The notes: a model not told the origin generated them from the sequence alone. 64,000 nt of DNA from Mixophyes australis (GCA_036250195.1 JAVHZZ010000006.1:167110424-167174423), one strand, 5' to 3'; counted from the first letter of the stretch, positions 31,345 through 43,299 are shown. Made by a program: numbers and translations.

Positions 31345-34300
31345 ATCTTCTATGAAATCTAAAGTCTGCGCTTTTGATGTTACAATTTCCTTTGCTACTA
31401 AAACCTTTGAGTCACAGGCATTGATTGATTCCGGAGCAGCAGGAAATTTTATTTCCAAATCATTAGTAAATCAATGGTCTCTACCAGTGATTACCTTAAA
31501 AACACCCATTACTGTGACGGCTATAGATGGATCACGTCTCATCAACGGTCTCATCACCCAGAGTACGTCTCCAGTAACCCTTCAGATTGGTGCCCTGCAT
31601 CATGAAGAAATATCGTTTTTAATCCTTCCTGTTACGACAAGTCCTATTGTCTTAGGCCTTCCATGGCTTCAGTGTCACTCTCCCCAGATTGACTGGCGCA
31701 CCCCTCAAGTCACGTCTTGGGGGTCTGAATGTCACCATCATTGCCTTTCCCAAGTCATTCCTCTCAAAGTACAGCAATCTTCCATCTCATCTACCTCACC
31801 GGGACTCCCTCCTCAATATGCTTCATTTACCGATGTTTTTGATAAAGCTCAGTCTGAACGTCTTCCTCCTCATCGTTCTTGGGATTGTCCGATCGACCTT
31901 CTTCCTGGCAAGACTCCTCCCAGGGGCCGGGTCTATCCACTCTCGTTACCTGAAACTCAAGCTACATCTGAGTATATACAGGAGAACCTCCAGCGTGGGT
32001 TCATTCGACCTTCCACCTCGCCCGCTGGAGCTGGGTTCTTCTTCGTCAAAAAGAAGGATGGATCATTACGCCCTTTCATAGATTTTCGTGGACTCAATGC
32101 CATTACTATCAAGAATCGGTATCCCATTCCGCTGATCACTGAGCTATTCGATCGCATCAAGGGAGCCCGTATCTTTACTAAGTTGGATCTTCGTGGTGCC
32201 TACAATTTAATCAGAATCCGTTCCGGTGACGAATGGAAGACAGCGTTTAACACCAGAGACGGGCATTACGAATATCTGGTAATGCCTTTCGGGCTGTGTA
32301 ATGCCCCCGCTGTTTTTCAAGGCTTCATCAATGAGATCTTTCGGGACTTATTATATGTATGTGTCGTCGTCTACCTGGACGACATATTGATTTTTTCACA
32401 GGACCTGCCTTCTCACCACCAACATGTGGCAGAAGTCCTCTCCAGGCTACGGAAAAATTCATTGTTCTGTAAATTAGAAAAATGTTCATTCGAATTACCC
32501 CAGATTCCATTCTTGGGGTATATAGTTTCCGGAGTTGGCCTGAAGATGGATCCAGACAAGGTGAATGCTGTACTACATTGGCCCCAGCCAACTACTCTTC
32601 GTGCTATCCAGCGTTTTTTAGGTTTTGCCAATTACTATAGACGCTTCATTCAAGACTTTTCTTCCATTGCATCTCCTATTGTGGCCCTGACTCGAAAAGG
32701 GGCTAATCCTAAGCAATGGTCACCTGAGGCTCTTCAAGCCTTTCAAACACTAAAAGAGTCCTTCTCTTCGGCTCCAATCCTTCGACAGCCTGATGTGACA
32801 CTCCCCTTCTTTCTAGAAGTAGATGCCTCTAATGTGGGCTTAGGAGCTATTCTCTCCCAACGCTCGGAACAGCAAAAATTCCATCCTTGTGCCTTCTATT
32901 CTCGGGGTCTCCTGCCCGCAGAGAAGAATTATACTATCGGGGACAAGGAATTACTGGCTATCAAAGCCGCATTAGAGGAATGGAGATACTTATTGGAGGG
33001 AGCTCGCCATCCGGTGACGATCTTCACGGATCATAAGAACTTGTCATATCTCCAGTCTGCCCAATGCTTGAACCCTCGTCAAGCAAGATGGTCTCTTTTC
33101 TTTTCCCGTTTTGAATTAATAATAACCTTCAAACCAGCTGCCAAGAACAAAAAAGCGGACGCTTTATCTAGAGCCTTTGTGACGTCCTCTGAATTAGAAG
33201 AGGTTTCCAACCATACCATTCTAGACCCCAAATGTATCTCACTGGCTGCTTCATCCACCAGAACGCTACCATTTGGGAAGACCCTCGTGCCTCCTACGCT
33301 AAGGAGGAAAATCCTTTCGTGGTTCCATGCCTCTCGTTTTTCTGGACAGGCCGGTGAACACAAGACCTTTGAGATTCTCTCTCGAAGTTACTGGTGGCCT
33401 TCAATGAGGAGAGACGTCAAAGAGTTCATTGCTTCCTGTGAATTATGTTCCCAGTTCAAATCCTCCCGCAGAACTCCAGCAGGGTTGCTGCGACCACTAC
33501 CCATTCCGTCCAAACCATGGACCCATATTAGTATGGATTTCGTTACTGACTTACCACCTAGTAAGAATCATAACACTATTTGGGTGGTGGTGGACAGATT
33601 TTCGAAGATGGCTCATTTCATCCCTCTGTCTGGTTTGCCTTCCTCGTCTATCCTGGCTGAACATTTCATCAAAGAGATCTTCCGTATCCATGGATGTCCG
33701 TCTGAGATTGTGTCTGATAGAGGAGTACAATTCGTTTCCAGATTCTGGCGAGCCCTTTGTAAAACCTTGGGCATACGATTAGCACTCTCATCTTCTTACC
33801 ATCCGCAATCTAACGGACAAACTGAACGTGTCAATCAAGATCTTGAGACTTTTATAAGAATGTTTTCATCAGCCAATCAAGACAACTGGGTAGAGTTGCT
33901 TCCTTGGGCTGAATTCGCCCATAACAACATGTACCATGAGTCATCATCCAAAACTCCATTTTTTGTGGTCTACGGTCACCATCCGTCTTTTCCGGAATTT
34001 CCTGCCCTCCCGCCCACCCAAGTTCCTGCGGTGGAAACTGTTTGTCAGACCTTTAAAAATATCTGGTCTCAGGTCAAAACCTGTTTAAAGAAGACATCTA
34101 TCAAATATAAATCTTTCGCAGATAAGAAGAGGCGGGCTATTCCACCACTAAAAATTGGAGATCGTGTCTGGTTATCCACCAAAAATATTCGTTTGAAGGT
34201 CCCATCCATGAAATTCGCCCCTCGTTTTATTGGTCCATATAGGATCATACAAGTAATCAATCCAGTATGTGTGAAACTTCTTCTTCCTAAGAATCTTCGG

Positions 34301-34678
34301 ATTTCTAATGCCTTCCATGTATCCTTGCTCAAACCTCTTATTATCAACCGTTTCTCAACTCCTCCCTCAGCTCCGCAGCCAGTTCAAGTTTATCAGGAGG
34401 AGGATTTCGAGATTACTGAGGTACTAGACGCAAAAATTTCGCGAGGAGTCCTCCACTTCCTCGTTCATTGGAAGGGCTTTGGTCCTGAGGAGCGCTCTTG
34501 GATCAAAGCTGAAGATCTTAATGCTCCTGCCCTTTTGAAGAAGTTTTATTCCAAAAATCCGGACAAGCCCGGTTCCAGGCGTTCTGTGCCCACCTTTAAA
34601 AGGGGGGGTACTGTCACTCACCGGACCGTGAGTGCTTCTTCCCGGACATTTAGGAACCGTGGCCGTCCTCCATCCTGA
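31289..34678 (+). CDS. pol: Pol of the chromovirus (PR-RT-RH-IN-chromodomain)
   Basis: Expressed by -1 frameshift; the frame is open from about 31289 to TGA at 34676, with no stop or shift inside. Counting from 31316, the aspartic protease has IDSG near residue 38. The reverse transcriptase has YLDD near 353. RNase H has DASNVGLGAIL and TDHKNLSYL. The integrase has an H-H-C-C finger (EHKTF... CELC) and the DDE residues D741, D801 and E837, with 35 residues between the last two. FIGPYRI is the GPY/F module. The chromodomain is at about 1028-1080 (EITEVLDAKISRG, FLVHWKGF, RSWI). Chromodomains direct integration to marked chromatin in this group. The last 22 or so codons run into the 3' LTR. All key residues seen are intact. 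Protease should free the enzymes, which act in the particle and then in the nucleus. Confidence 0.95.
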   Translation, partial: CQALTSSGEVKLGSLESSPSSMKSKVCAFDVTISFATKTFESQALIDSGAAGNFISKSLVNQWSLPVITLKTPITVTAIDGSRLINGLITQSTSPVTLQIGALHHEEISFLILPVTTSPIVLGLPWLQCHSPQIDWRTPQVTSWGSECHHHCLSQVIPLKVQQSSISSTSPGLPPQYASFTDVFDKAQSERLPPHRSWDCPIDLLPGKTPPRGRVYPLSLPETQATSEYIQENLQRGFIRPSTSPAGAGFFFVKKKDGSLRPFIDFRGLNAITIKNRYPIPLITELFDRIKGARIFTKLDLRGAYNLIRIRSGDEWKTAFNTRDGHYEYLVMPFGLCNAPAVFQGFINEIFRDLLYVCVVVYLDDILIFSQDLPSHHQHVAEVLSRLRKNSLFCKLEKCSFELPQIPFLGYIVSGVGLKMDPDKVNAVLHWPQPTTLRAIQRFLGFANYYRRFIQDFSSIASPIVALTRKGANPKQWSPEALQAFQTLKESFSSAPILRQPDVTLPFFLEVDASNVGLGAILSQRSEQQKFHPCAFYSRGLLPAEKNYTIGDKELLAIKAALEEWRYLLEGARHPVTIFTDHKNLSYLQSAQCLNPRQARWSLFFSRFELIITFKPAAKNKKADALSRAFVTSSELEEVSNHTILDPKCISLAASSTRTLPFGKTLVPPTLRRKILSWFHASRFSGQAGEHKTFEILSRSYWWPSMRRDVKEFIASCELCSQFKSSRRTPAGLLRPLPIPSKPWTHISMDFVTDLPPSKNHNTIWVVVDRFSKMAHFIPLSGLPSSSILAEHFIKEIFRIHGCPSEIVSDRGVQFVSRFWRALCKTLGIRLALSSSYHPQSNGQTERVNQDLETFIRMFSSANQDNWVELLPWAEFAHNNMYHESSSKTPFFVVYGHHPSFPEFPALPPTQVPAVETVCQTFKNIWSQVKTCLKKTSIKYKSFADKKRRAIPPLKIGDRVWLSTKNIRLKVPSMKFAPRFIGPYRIIQVINPVCVKLLLPKNLRISNAFHVSLLKPLIINRFSTPPSAPQPVQVYQEEDFEITEVLDAKISRGVLHFLVHWKGFGPEERSWIKAEDLNAPALLKKFYSKNPDKPGSRRSVPTFKRGGTVTHRTVSASSRTFRNRGRPPS
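34598..34608 (+). other. Polypurine tract of the chromovirus
   Basis: AAAAGGGGGGG ends three bases before the 3' LTR, the expected plus-strand primer. It lies inside the pol reading frame. Confidence 0.85.
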
Positions 34679-36542
34679 GGGTCTGCGCATGCGCAGCCCT
34701 TTCCTATACTTCAGTGTATGTCCCTTTAACTCAATTGGCAGATCAGGCAACACTCCCTATATTAAGCACCTGTGGTCAACACCACGTTGCCTGATCTTGG
34801 AGTCTCATTCCCCATGAGTCTCTGAAGGTGTTCCTGTATTCATCGTGTATTCAGTGCTGCTGATTCCTGTGGTTTCCAAACCACTTCTATCCCTGTGGTT
34901 TCCAAACCACTTCTACTACTGTGGTTCCCATACCACTTCTACCATCAACTGTATCATCGTGACTGTTTGCTGATTCCTATCCGCTGCCTCCGTGCACTAC
35001 AGTCTTCTAAACCACTTCAACGCTATTATATATCATTGTGACTGTTTGCTGATTCCTATCCGCTGCCTCCGTGCACTCCAGCTTTTACTTCACATCCACT
35101 CACCTGTTCATCATCAAGTCTGTGAGCTGATTCCTATCCGCTGCCTCCGTGCACTACAGTCTCCTGCTTGCAACTCGCCTGTGTTCATCATCGTGACTGT
35201 TAGCTGATTCCTATCCGCTGCCTCCGTGCACTACAGTCTCCAGCTTCCAACTCGCCTGTGTTCATCATCGTGACCGTTAGCTGATTCCTATCCGCTGCCC
35301 CTGTGCATTGCAGCCTCATCTCAGCTCTCCTGTGTTTCCTTCGAGACTGCTGCTCTCATTGCCATCCGCTACACTTCGTGATCAACAGCTCCTGGTCTAC
35401 TCTGCTCTCCCGTGTTCCATCGCTGTTGGTACCTGTTGGTTGCTACTGGTTACCTCCGTGTGCCCGCAGAGTCCCGCTGCTGCTGTCAGCGCTATCGTCC
35501 ATCTCCTGCTGATCCGCTCTCCACGCCTTCACGTGTCCCGCTGGTCTCTACCCTCCTGTCAGCATTGGATTCGTATCTCATCAACTACTCCTCTGCTGGA
35601 TCATCTCCATTCTCCTGGGTCCTCCCTGAGTCCAGTTCCACGTGTTATTGATTCCTGTGGATTCGTGTCCCTGTTGGTCTACTTACCTGTGCGCTGCACC
35701 TACTAGACCGCTGCCTCATCCATCCAGGGACTTCTCATCCAGCCGGCCTCCTGCCGCTCAGGTATCGCTGCACTCCTATCTGACTGCCTGCTTCTGAACC
35801 ACGGTATGCATACTTCTCATTGACTGTGCTGGTGTATTGCATATCTTGCTGGACTGTGTTGGTTCTCTTTGGAGTCTGCTATCCGCTGAGTCTATTGCCA
35901 TCATTGACTGTGTTATCTTGTGCTGGACTACTTCAAGAGACTTTCTATATTTGCAGACCTGTTCAGTCATTTATATATATTGTGCATATTACTGTGGATA
36001 GTGTATAAGGTGCCCGTGTATATCCTGTGTTGCAGTCTCTCCCCGTGCACCTCCTCACATATATATTCAGTGGTACAACTTGCTGATGACAGACCACTGA
36101 TCCCTGTTTCCTGTATCACCTGTTCCAGTATCCTCTCACATAGCAGTGGTACAACTTGCTACCGCAGACCACTGACTACCCGGATACCTCCACTTGGATT
36201 CCATTCCTTCACTCAGACAGCGGTACAACTTGCTATCCGCAGACCGCTGACTCGCATCACCTCCTTGTTTCTGTTGGACATTCCTCCTCACTATAGCAGT
36301 GGTACAACTTGCTATCGCAGACCACTGACTACCTTCACGTGCCCTTGTCCATACAGTTCCTCGTGTATTATTACCTCCATATTACCAGTGCTGCTAGTCA
36401 TAGACTTTCCTGAGCATCTCATCATCTATCATTTCCTGTTCCGTGATCACCCAGCTACCAGAGTACCCTATTACCATCTACATTGCTCTGGTAAGCCTAC
36501 CACCTGGTGATCCCTGGGTAAAGACTCCTAGTGCCCGTGACA
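34612..36542 (+). repeat. 3' LTR of the chromovirus
   Basis: The same 1931-bp length as the 5' LTR. Differences noticed by eye: CAGCGCTG against CAGTGCTG (28665 region), CCCATG against CCCGTG (29222 region) and TTCAGTAAT against TTCAGTCAT (29776 region). The first 67 bases also encode the end of pol. Confidence 0.95.
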
Positions 36543-36870
36543 CACTTTACCCAATTTCATGAAAATCATCCCTCATTTTTAACATGCTTAGTCAATAAAA
36601 TGGTTATACCCTTTTACCACAGTTCCAAAATCATTTGAACGTTTTATTAATTTTATTTATCCATTTATCTTCATGTTTTTTGCATAGTTATACACTTTTT
36701 CTAAACAAAGTATCCCCAGATAAGATTTAGCTATCACTTTGATTCCCGAATGGCATGTATTTTTCGGCAATGTAAAAACTAATTCAGATTCCTGATTATT
36801 ATCGGTAATGCAACAGTTAACCAGTAAGAGTCAACTCAATTCAGGGCACTATATAAGACAGGTCTCTGAC

Positions 36871-36927
36871 CTCATTGGAATACCCCTGACGAAGTCCGAG
36901 TGACGAAACGCGTAGGGTTCCAATGAG
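36871..36927 (+). ncRNA. Type I hammerhead ribozyme, Penelope/retrozyme kind
   Basis: A self-cleaving RNA motif with every core element. CUGACGA (36886-36892) is the CUGANGA box. Stem II is GUC/GAC with a 5-nt loop (36894-36904), with one unpaired A at 36893. GAAA is at 36905-36908. A minimal stem III is AC-GC-GU (36908-36913). Cleavage is predicted after A36914 (GUA). Stem I pairs CTCATTGGAA (36871-36880) with TTCCAATGAG (36918-36927), ten pairs, plus CCC/GGG next to the core. Hammerheads with tiny stem III and long stem I are known from Penelope-like elements and retrozymes. It sits about 330 bp right of the chromovirus but is unrelated to it. No Penelope reverse transcriptase is seen nearby, so this is probably a remnant of the element's terminal repeat. 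Confidence 0.87.
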
Positions 36928-39768
36928 AATTGAGACTGGTTACCAGGGCAACTGAACCCGGAAGTTATATGGAACTTTGATCGCGGTTTATATCACCAGC
37001 AGGATTTCATACTGCGTGCTAAAGATACCTTTATGCGCACTGTTTCTCCTTACAAAATGTAAGTGAATTTTATCCATCGTTTTAATAAATGTATGTATTG
37101 GATTACTACACCATTGGAGGAATTGTCTCTTTTCTCGTCTTCTAACTATGTGCAAGTACTGTAGCGGACCCTGTGAACATATATGAGAATACATGTGACG
37201 ATTATTGGAATCCTTTACAGATGGTTTTGTGATTCTTGGACATTGTTATTACCCACGACCACTATTGTGAATAACGTTTATTATTCTTTTTACTTTGTGA
37301 TCCATGTTATGTTTAACAAGTGTTTGACACTCAGATACCCTCAATTCTAACCCTTCCCCTTTTTGCGCCTATCCCGATTGTATGTTTTTTAAACTTAAAA
37401 TGGAGGTGGTGCCCGCTTTGCCTCTTAAGGGAGAAGGGAAAACGATTGGATTTTTACTTTGAACACATTGGGGTTCATACTGAGTTGGATGCTTACGCGT
37501 CCACAAAATAAGCTCTAAATAAATACACATACAAATAGGATATTTATACCCATATGCTGAGTTGCAGGCATCTCAAGATGCATCGAGATCTGCACCAGTA
37601 GAATGTGCACCAAATTTGGGTGTACTTACATGTACTTAAGCTTAAGCTCGGTGATAATCTGTATCCCGATGCTTGGGATACAGACACCGACAAAATGTCC
37701 TATCTTATCAAACAGTCGTTTATTGTGTGATCAGCACGATGATTTGATGAAAGACCTGTAGTCTGTACTCAGCTTTACATTTACATCATACCAGGTCATA
37801 AGCACAGGTAAAGATTTTTAACATTTCTTTTGAAAGCGAAAAACACATTAGCTATTGGGTTTCATTTTCAATTTTTTTAAATGACATATACTTTTAGCAG
37901 GTATACTACTCTTTCATGTGTACAAATGAAAGTAGCAAAAAATTAAATTTAAAATACGCCCACAATGTCATATAATACATGCGAGCAATGAAGATAGCAT
38001 CTATCTGCTTCAGAGGTAAAGCCACAATAGGTTAATCAGAAGCGGCTAGCTAGTGCTGTTGGCTATCATCATCACCAGCTTGCATTTATATCAGCCCTCA
38101 GGATATGGCTACTGAAAGGCCATCCCCACGTGGGACTGTCCCAGTTCGCAATTAGATGCCCTTACTGTACCCGGATCCGCTTTGCATGCCTCTTCCATCC
38201 CCATTTCCATTTCTCCAAGTTTAAGGAGCCATAAGTACCAAATCTACTTACACACATATGCAAATAATGTGCTTATTTAGGCCAAGTTAATGGACATACA
38301 CTCTACTCAGCATGTGTCCCATTACCAGCCTCTGGTGTTAATTATTCATTAGATTTTAATGTTTATCTGGAGGCATTTAATAATAATTATTACCTATAAA
38401 TAATATTTTGTTTATTAATTTTATTACTTCCTATTGGCTTGTTGATTTATTTTTATTCCAGTTCACTCCAATGTAGGAGGAGGGCAAAGCGCTATCTCTT
38501 GGTATGATGAACAATGGATCAAAGCCACCACCATTGCTGCTGCCTATGCAGGAACATCCCAAGGTGGATCACAATAGTAAATAGAGAAGGCATAGTGCTG
38601 CAATAAAAAAACTCAAATAGATAAAGTGTATCAACATATATTAAAGTAATATAAAATAATACAAAAATAATACAAAATATGAAAGTGCAAGTCTTATTTT
38701 TCATATTATTTTATCACATTCTGACACACTTGATCTATTGGAGCTTTAATATGGCAGTGTTGTGCCTTCTCTATATACAAGTCACTTTGTTCAACACATG
38801 GCATGCAATTAGAATGAACCGACTGATTAGTCTCTACATAAACATTGAGGAGATAGCACCCCAAACTACGTAGCAGCAGCATCCTCTGACCTGTTAGTCT
38901 TGTTTATTATCTGTCATATTGTGGAGTGGATGCAAATGTCCAGAGAATGATATTTATTCCTATTGGTAAGTGCTATGTTACTTTATTTTTGCTACCATAA
39001 AATGTGCTCTTGATCTATTGTTTTAATTCTTTATCCAGCATATACAAGTATTACAACTAAAAAAAACAATATTAAATTTACTTGAGTAGACTAAGGAATA
39101 AATAGGTTATTCCTTGTGAAACTAGCAAATCACCAAAACATAGAAATTGGCCTAGTCATGAATTTATTATACAATACACCCCCACCCCACAACAAGTACA
39201 GGTGTAGGTGTCCTATGACCAAGATCTCCACAGATACTCCCACCATCACTGCCACTGTAACAAATGCTTCTCAAACGCTAACAGCCAACCGAGTTCTGAA
39301 AGTAAATTTGGGACACTAAATAGCAGTTGACTTACCTGATTCTATGGCTGGCTTAGCTTGTCCAATCATTCAATATGGGAGAGGCGTGAGGTTATTATGA
39401 GAATGTTATTATTGGGTGGAGAACCTATTTGAAATGAGTAATAGCTGTACTGTTTAAACATACTTGAGTACTGTGACACACAAACATACTTAGGTGCAGT
39501 AGTAATGAGACCTCCAGAATACAACCCTTGCCCACATAAACTGCTATCTGCTTGTCTGTCAACAGATCACACATGAGTATCCTGAGAAAAATCACTTATT
39601 TACATTATAAAACAAAGGAGACTCTCCAGCTGTTGTGGAACTACAAGTCACAGCCTACCTTGCCAGCCACCAGAGGGCAAAACCGCAAGCAGCTGCAGAG
39701 CCACAGGTCGCTAAGCCTAATCTAGGAGAGCAATAACAGTTCATCAAGGAAAGTTACTGGTGCTATAC
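36928..39768. other. Intron 3 between hammerhead and exon 3
   Basis: The first few hundred bases (to about 37300) may still belong to the Penelope-like terminal repeat, but no coding part is seen. The stretch 39610-39720 (CCAGCTGTTGTGGAACTACA) looks like a worn DNA-transposon end. No other gene was seen. Confidence 0.4.
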
Positions 39769-39901
39769 CTGTGTATAGTGACTGCACACTGAGCCGCTAC
39801 ATTTGCTTGGACAGTTGGGATTACACTCTCGCGGGTAAGGGAACGAGTAATGCTGTTTCTCATCATACCAAGACTTTACCAGGTCTACAATAGATCTATA
39901 C
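39769..39901 (-). CDS. r3hdml: R3HDML-like CAP protein, coding exon 3
   Basis: The minus strand reads YRSIVDLVKSWYDEKQHYSF, then PYPRECNPNCPSKCSG and SVCSHYTQ. The exon begins after TTGTTGCAG at 39901 and ends at CAG|GTATAG. It is 133 nt, phase 2 in and 0 out. The first base completes the arginine begun by exon 2. It holds four cysteines of the CAP domain and the first half of the CAP signature HYTQ|MVW. CSHYTQ, YRSxVDLxKSW and PRxCNPxCP are the residues by which it resembles R3HDML more than PI15 or CRISPLD1. No stop or shift lies inside. Intron 2 (3.2 kb) separates it from exon 2. Confidence 0.93.
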
Positions 39902-40155
39902 CTGCAACAAAAATAAATAAATAAACAAATAAATAGTGAGACATCATCAAAATGCACTACAAATATTTTCTTTCATTAAAAATATCATCTGTTCATGTTT
40001 TATTATTATGAAATACTTTTACAGAATAAAAATATTATTAAACAGATTTAAAATTGTTACTTTCACTTTATTTTCTACAGCAGAATGTATCCATTTTATT
40101 TAAAGGTAGCATAAAGTGTGTCTTTTTATTATTATCTGTAATAAATAAATAAATG

Positions 40156-40190
<35 letters not shown>

Positions 40191-43060
40191 CTGTAATAAA
40201 CCTATTGATCAGTATAGAAATTGGTCAGTTTCATAGTCTTTACAGTTTTATTGTTAATAGACTTTTTTTTTTGTTACCAACCACCTACTTTATCTTTATA
40301 TATAATGGAGGAGGGGGTGATGGACAGAGTGGTAATTGTTTTTTCCACTAGTAAATATGCATTACCAATTCTGCAAAGAGAACATATATTAATTTTAGAT
40401 TTGCAATGTTTTAGTATAATTTCCCTACCCCATCAGAAGGAGATTAACTGGGCTGCCTAATAGTGTGTTCAGGTGTATCCGAAGGGCATGTATGGGCTCG
40501 GTAACCTCCAGTGTGTGCTCTTGTGTCACTCTGGGGTCAGTGAGGGAGGTGTAGGTAGTGAATGAGGAGTGACCAGCAAAGTCAGACTGTGAAAACCCAT
40601 ATACCGGTAATCTGCTGTACTGGGGCCTCTGGAGATAGCAACAGAATTCAGGCCTCACATCTGCCAGTCAGCCCATGTCACTATTTGCATTGCACTATTT
40701 ACTTGTGAAGGGAGAACAGGCTGGTCACAGCTGGAACACCAATGACTTTGCAGGTGTTATCTCTGAGTCTGCTGGAGGATTCTAATGCCAATTAAGAGAA
40801 CAGAAATAGGAACATTCCCTGAGATGCTCTAAACTCTGATAAGTTAGTGCATGTAGGGGATGCAATTAGCTACCACAATATACTTAAGATACTTCTCTTA
40901 TTTAAGCATTAAATAACACTTAACAGCAACACATGTGCAGAAATGATTATTTAAGTAGTGCTCTTGTGTTACTTAAATAATCACTTTTGTTGCATGCGTA
41001 CTTACAATGTCTGTTACCTTTGCTATGTCACAGCGCTCAGGGAGACGGGCTACGATGTCCCTGTCACAGAGAACTTGATAGTGCTCTACTGTGACTGTTG
41101 ACATCACTTGGCATTTTAATGTCCCAGAATGCCTTGCCTGACCTTCTGAACCCCCAAAAACAAATGTGCTCAGGAGGGGACTGCTACGGTTGCATCCATA
41201 AAAAAAACCACCCTCCAGCCACTAGATTGACTGTCCTGCTTTGATGCACTGAGCTCTCAGAGTGGACTCATGATTAAACCGAATCAAAGTTCAGCTACAC
41301 CGCTCAGAGCCAGCTAATCGCCCCTTTCTGAACAGGATGTCACTGGCTTCTCTGCTGCACTCTGCCTGCATGCGGTGGGGAAAATGAAATGATAAAGATG
41401 GATGATGAAGAGGATTTGATGATGGGAAAGGTGAAGACGGAAGAGGACCTGATAGAAGCAAACATGATTATGGACAGGGTGATAATGAAGGGGTTTAAAT
41501 ATAAGGCACTGAGGACCTTTTGTGGCGACTTATGAATTAAAAAAATAAAATAAATAATAATAATAAAAAGGAGGGATGATGATGAGAGAGCAGGGAAAGA
41601 GGATAAAGGTAGTAGAGGATGTTGATGATTACAGGTTGAACTGATAATTATGAGTGGGAAAGGAGATTGTGCAAATCATATGCACATTAGGACTTAAAGA
41701 ACAAATTAATGCTTTCATTCTATTAAATAGTAAATAAAATAGTGTTGGAAAAGTCACAAACATATAACCGTGTTAAATGTTTGGCCTTGCGTTAAGCATA
41801 ACAAAGTTTGAAGGATAGCTACTAATATGTTACCATATATATTTGCATATTATTTGCATGCATTTATCCTTAAAGCCTCTAAACTTTTAAGAAAAGCTTA
41901 ACCGCTGCCTGAATGAGTGTTGGGGTACCTTACTTATCTTAGAGCATAACCTCTCAGTGTTAGGGAGACAACCTGTAAAGAGCTACCTAAATTCAATAAC
42001 GGAGTTTAGAACATCCGGCAGAAGATTTGGTGCCCTGGGGGAAACTCCAGCAGAGCACTGGGCAAAAGGGATCCCTCTAGCCTTGTGGTAAATGGGGTCC
42101 GAAGACCTTTGCTCCTCCAATGGGCATTTTGGCTTTGGGAGGAGGCGGGGTTCCGGGATAAAGGGGCATTTCTTTTAGAGATACTGCTGTGCACGTTTTT
42201 GTGTTTTGCACTTATATGGGCATCTCCAGGGAGATCTCCAAAGTTGGCCATGACTTGGGGGCGTGGCCACATTAAGTGCATCATTAGGCTTCGCAGGGCC
42301 AGGATGACACAATTAGCCCCGCCCCCATCCAGTTCACAAACGAATCGGGCAAAATTCATGAGGTTGCCCTGCTCTCCCGGTAATCCGGGTTAGCTCCCAA
42401 AAGTTTGCGAGTCTACCTGACATTCCGGGAAAGTAGGCATCTATGATATAATGCCACACACCCCAATTGCTGCAGAGTAGCATCACTAGTCACACAGCAA
42501 GAGACTGTGACATGATTTTCCAGATTTGAGTTTTTATTATTTATTAGGAATAAGGAGAACTACAGTCTAAAATATTGCAAATAAACATTTTGTGTAATAA
42601 TAGTAGTTAAAATTATGTTTCTGGTGCTCAGACAGCAGGAATGTTTGCAAGTGATTTGTCTACACACAGATTGCTTATCAAGACACTTCCTCTTTCATGA
42701 TTTTATGGAAAGGTCACAGAAAAATATTTTTAAGAGGGAAGTTGACAGTAATGACTGCAATGGGAGCTGTTCAGAATAAATATATGGTTCTGAGTGCTGT
42801 TTATTCTTTGTAACTCATTGTTATGGTGGCGTCAGATGGGCACTTTGTACACAGGGCCATCATGAAGAATTTTGGGCACCGGTATAACAACTTCTTGGGG
42901 CCGGTTACAACGCAGCATGCAACATTTTCTTAGCGTAATGACTCCTGCATTTTTTATCTGGAAAAGCGATAGCATTCATAGTGCTCATCTGATACCAGTT
43001 TATTAGGAATAATTCTTCATTTTCATATGTGTTTGTTGCTGACAAAAACAAATTAATTAC
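39902..43060. other. Intron 2 of the host gene
   Basis: Contains a (TAA)n microsatellite at 40156-40190, a GC-rich stretch at 42000-42420 resembling a worn repeat (CCCGGTAATCCGGG, GGGGGCGTGGCC), and a fragment at 42855-42950 recalling the CAGGGCTGCCA element family. No separate gene was seen. Confidence 0.5.
40156..40190. repeat. (TAA)n microsatellite
   Basis: About eleven TAA/ATA units in intron 2 of the host gene. Confidence 0.93.
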
Positions 43061-43179
43061 CTTCCTGAGTGGATGGAGAGATTTTGACCCACATGGCGCA
43101 TGAGCTGGTTAGGCCCGTGGTCCCATTTGCACTGGTTGGCCCAAGATTCTGCGGTTTTGGCTAACCGTTCATCCCATAC
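43061..43179 (-). CDS. r3hdml: R3HDML-like CAP protein, coding exon 2
   Basis: An exon without its own start codon. The minus strand reads VWDERLAKTAESWANQC, then KWDHGPNQLMRHVG and QNLSIHSG. The acceptor is ...TCATGAAG before 43179 and the donor is GGAAG|GTAATT after 43061. It is 119 nt, phase 0 in and 2 out. It carries the CAP residues W-D-E-x-L and GQNLS. QLMRxVGQNLSIHSG is a near match to the vertebrate R3HDML spelling as remembered. It joins M|V-W-D exactly with exon 1 and S-G-R|Y with exon 3. A hAT MITE sits only about 120 bp upstream, in intron 1. Confidence 0.92.
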
Positions 43180-43299
43180 CTTCATGAAAGAGAGAAATTA
43201 TAATTGGCAGTGGTTAAACACAGACAACATGAATACGTTGGAGCCAGGCCCAGACCTGGCACTTGTAGGCACACAAACTTTGGCAGTTGGCACCTTAAG

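Larger units (their letters stand above)
28425..36542 (+). mobile_element. Complete Ty3/Gypsy chromovirus
   Basis: An 8118-bp LTR retrotransposon flanked by the 5-bp duplication CACTT (28420-28424 and 36543-36547). Two 1931-bp LTRs start TGTCAC and end GTGACA. Between them are a primer site, gag, a -1 frameshift signal, pol (protease, reverse transcriptase, RNase H, integrase, chromodomain) and a purine tract. There is no envelope gene. The chromodomain, the frameshift and the self-complementary primer site place it near the Tf1/sushi chromoviruses. The LTRs differ at only about three positions that could be spotted, so insertion is recent. It is in intron 3 of the host gene, in opposite orientation. 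A solo LTR of a related copy is at 48062-49574. Confidence 0.97.
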
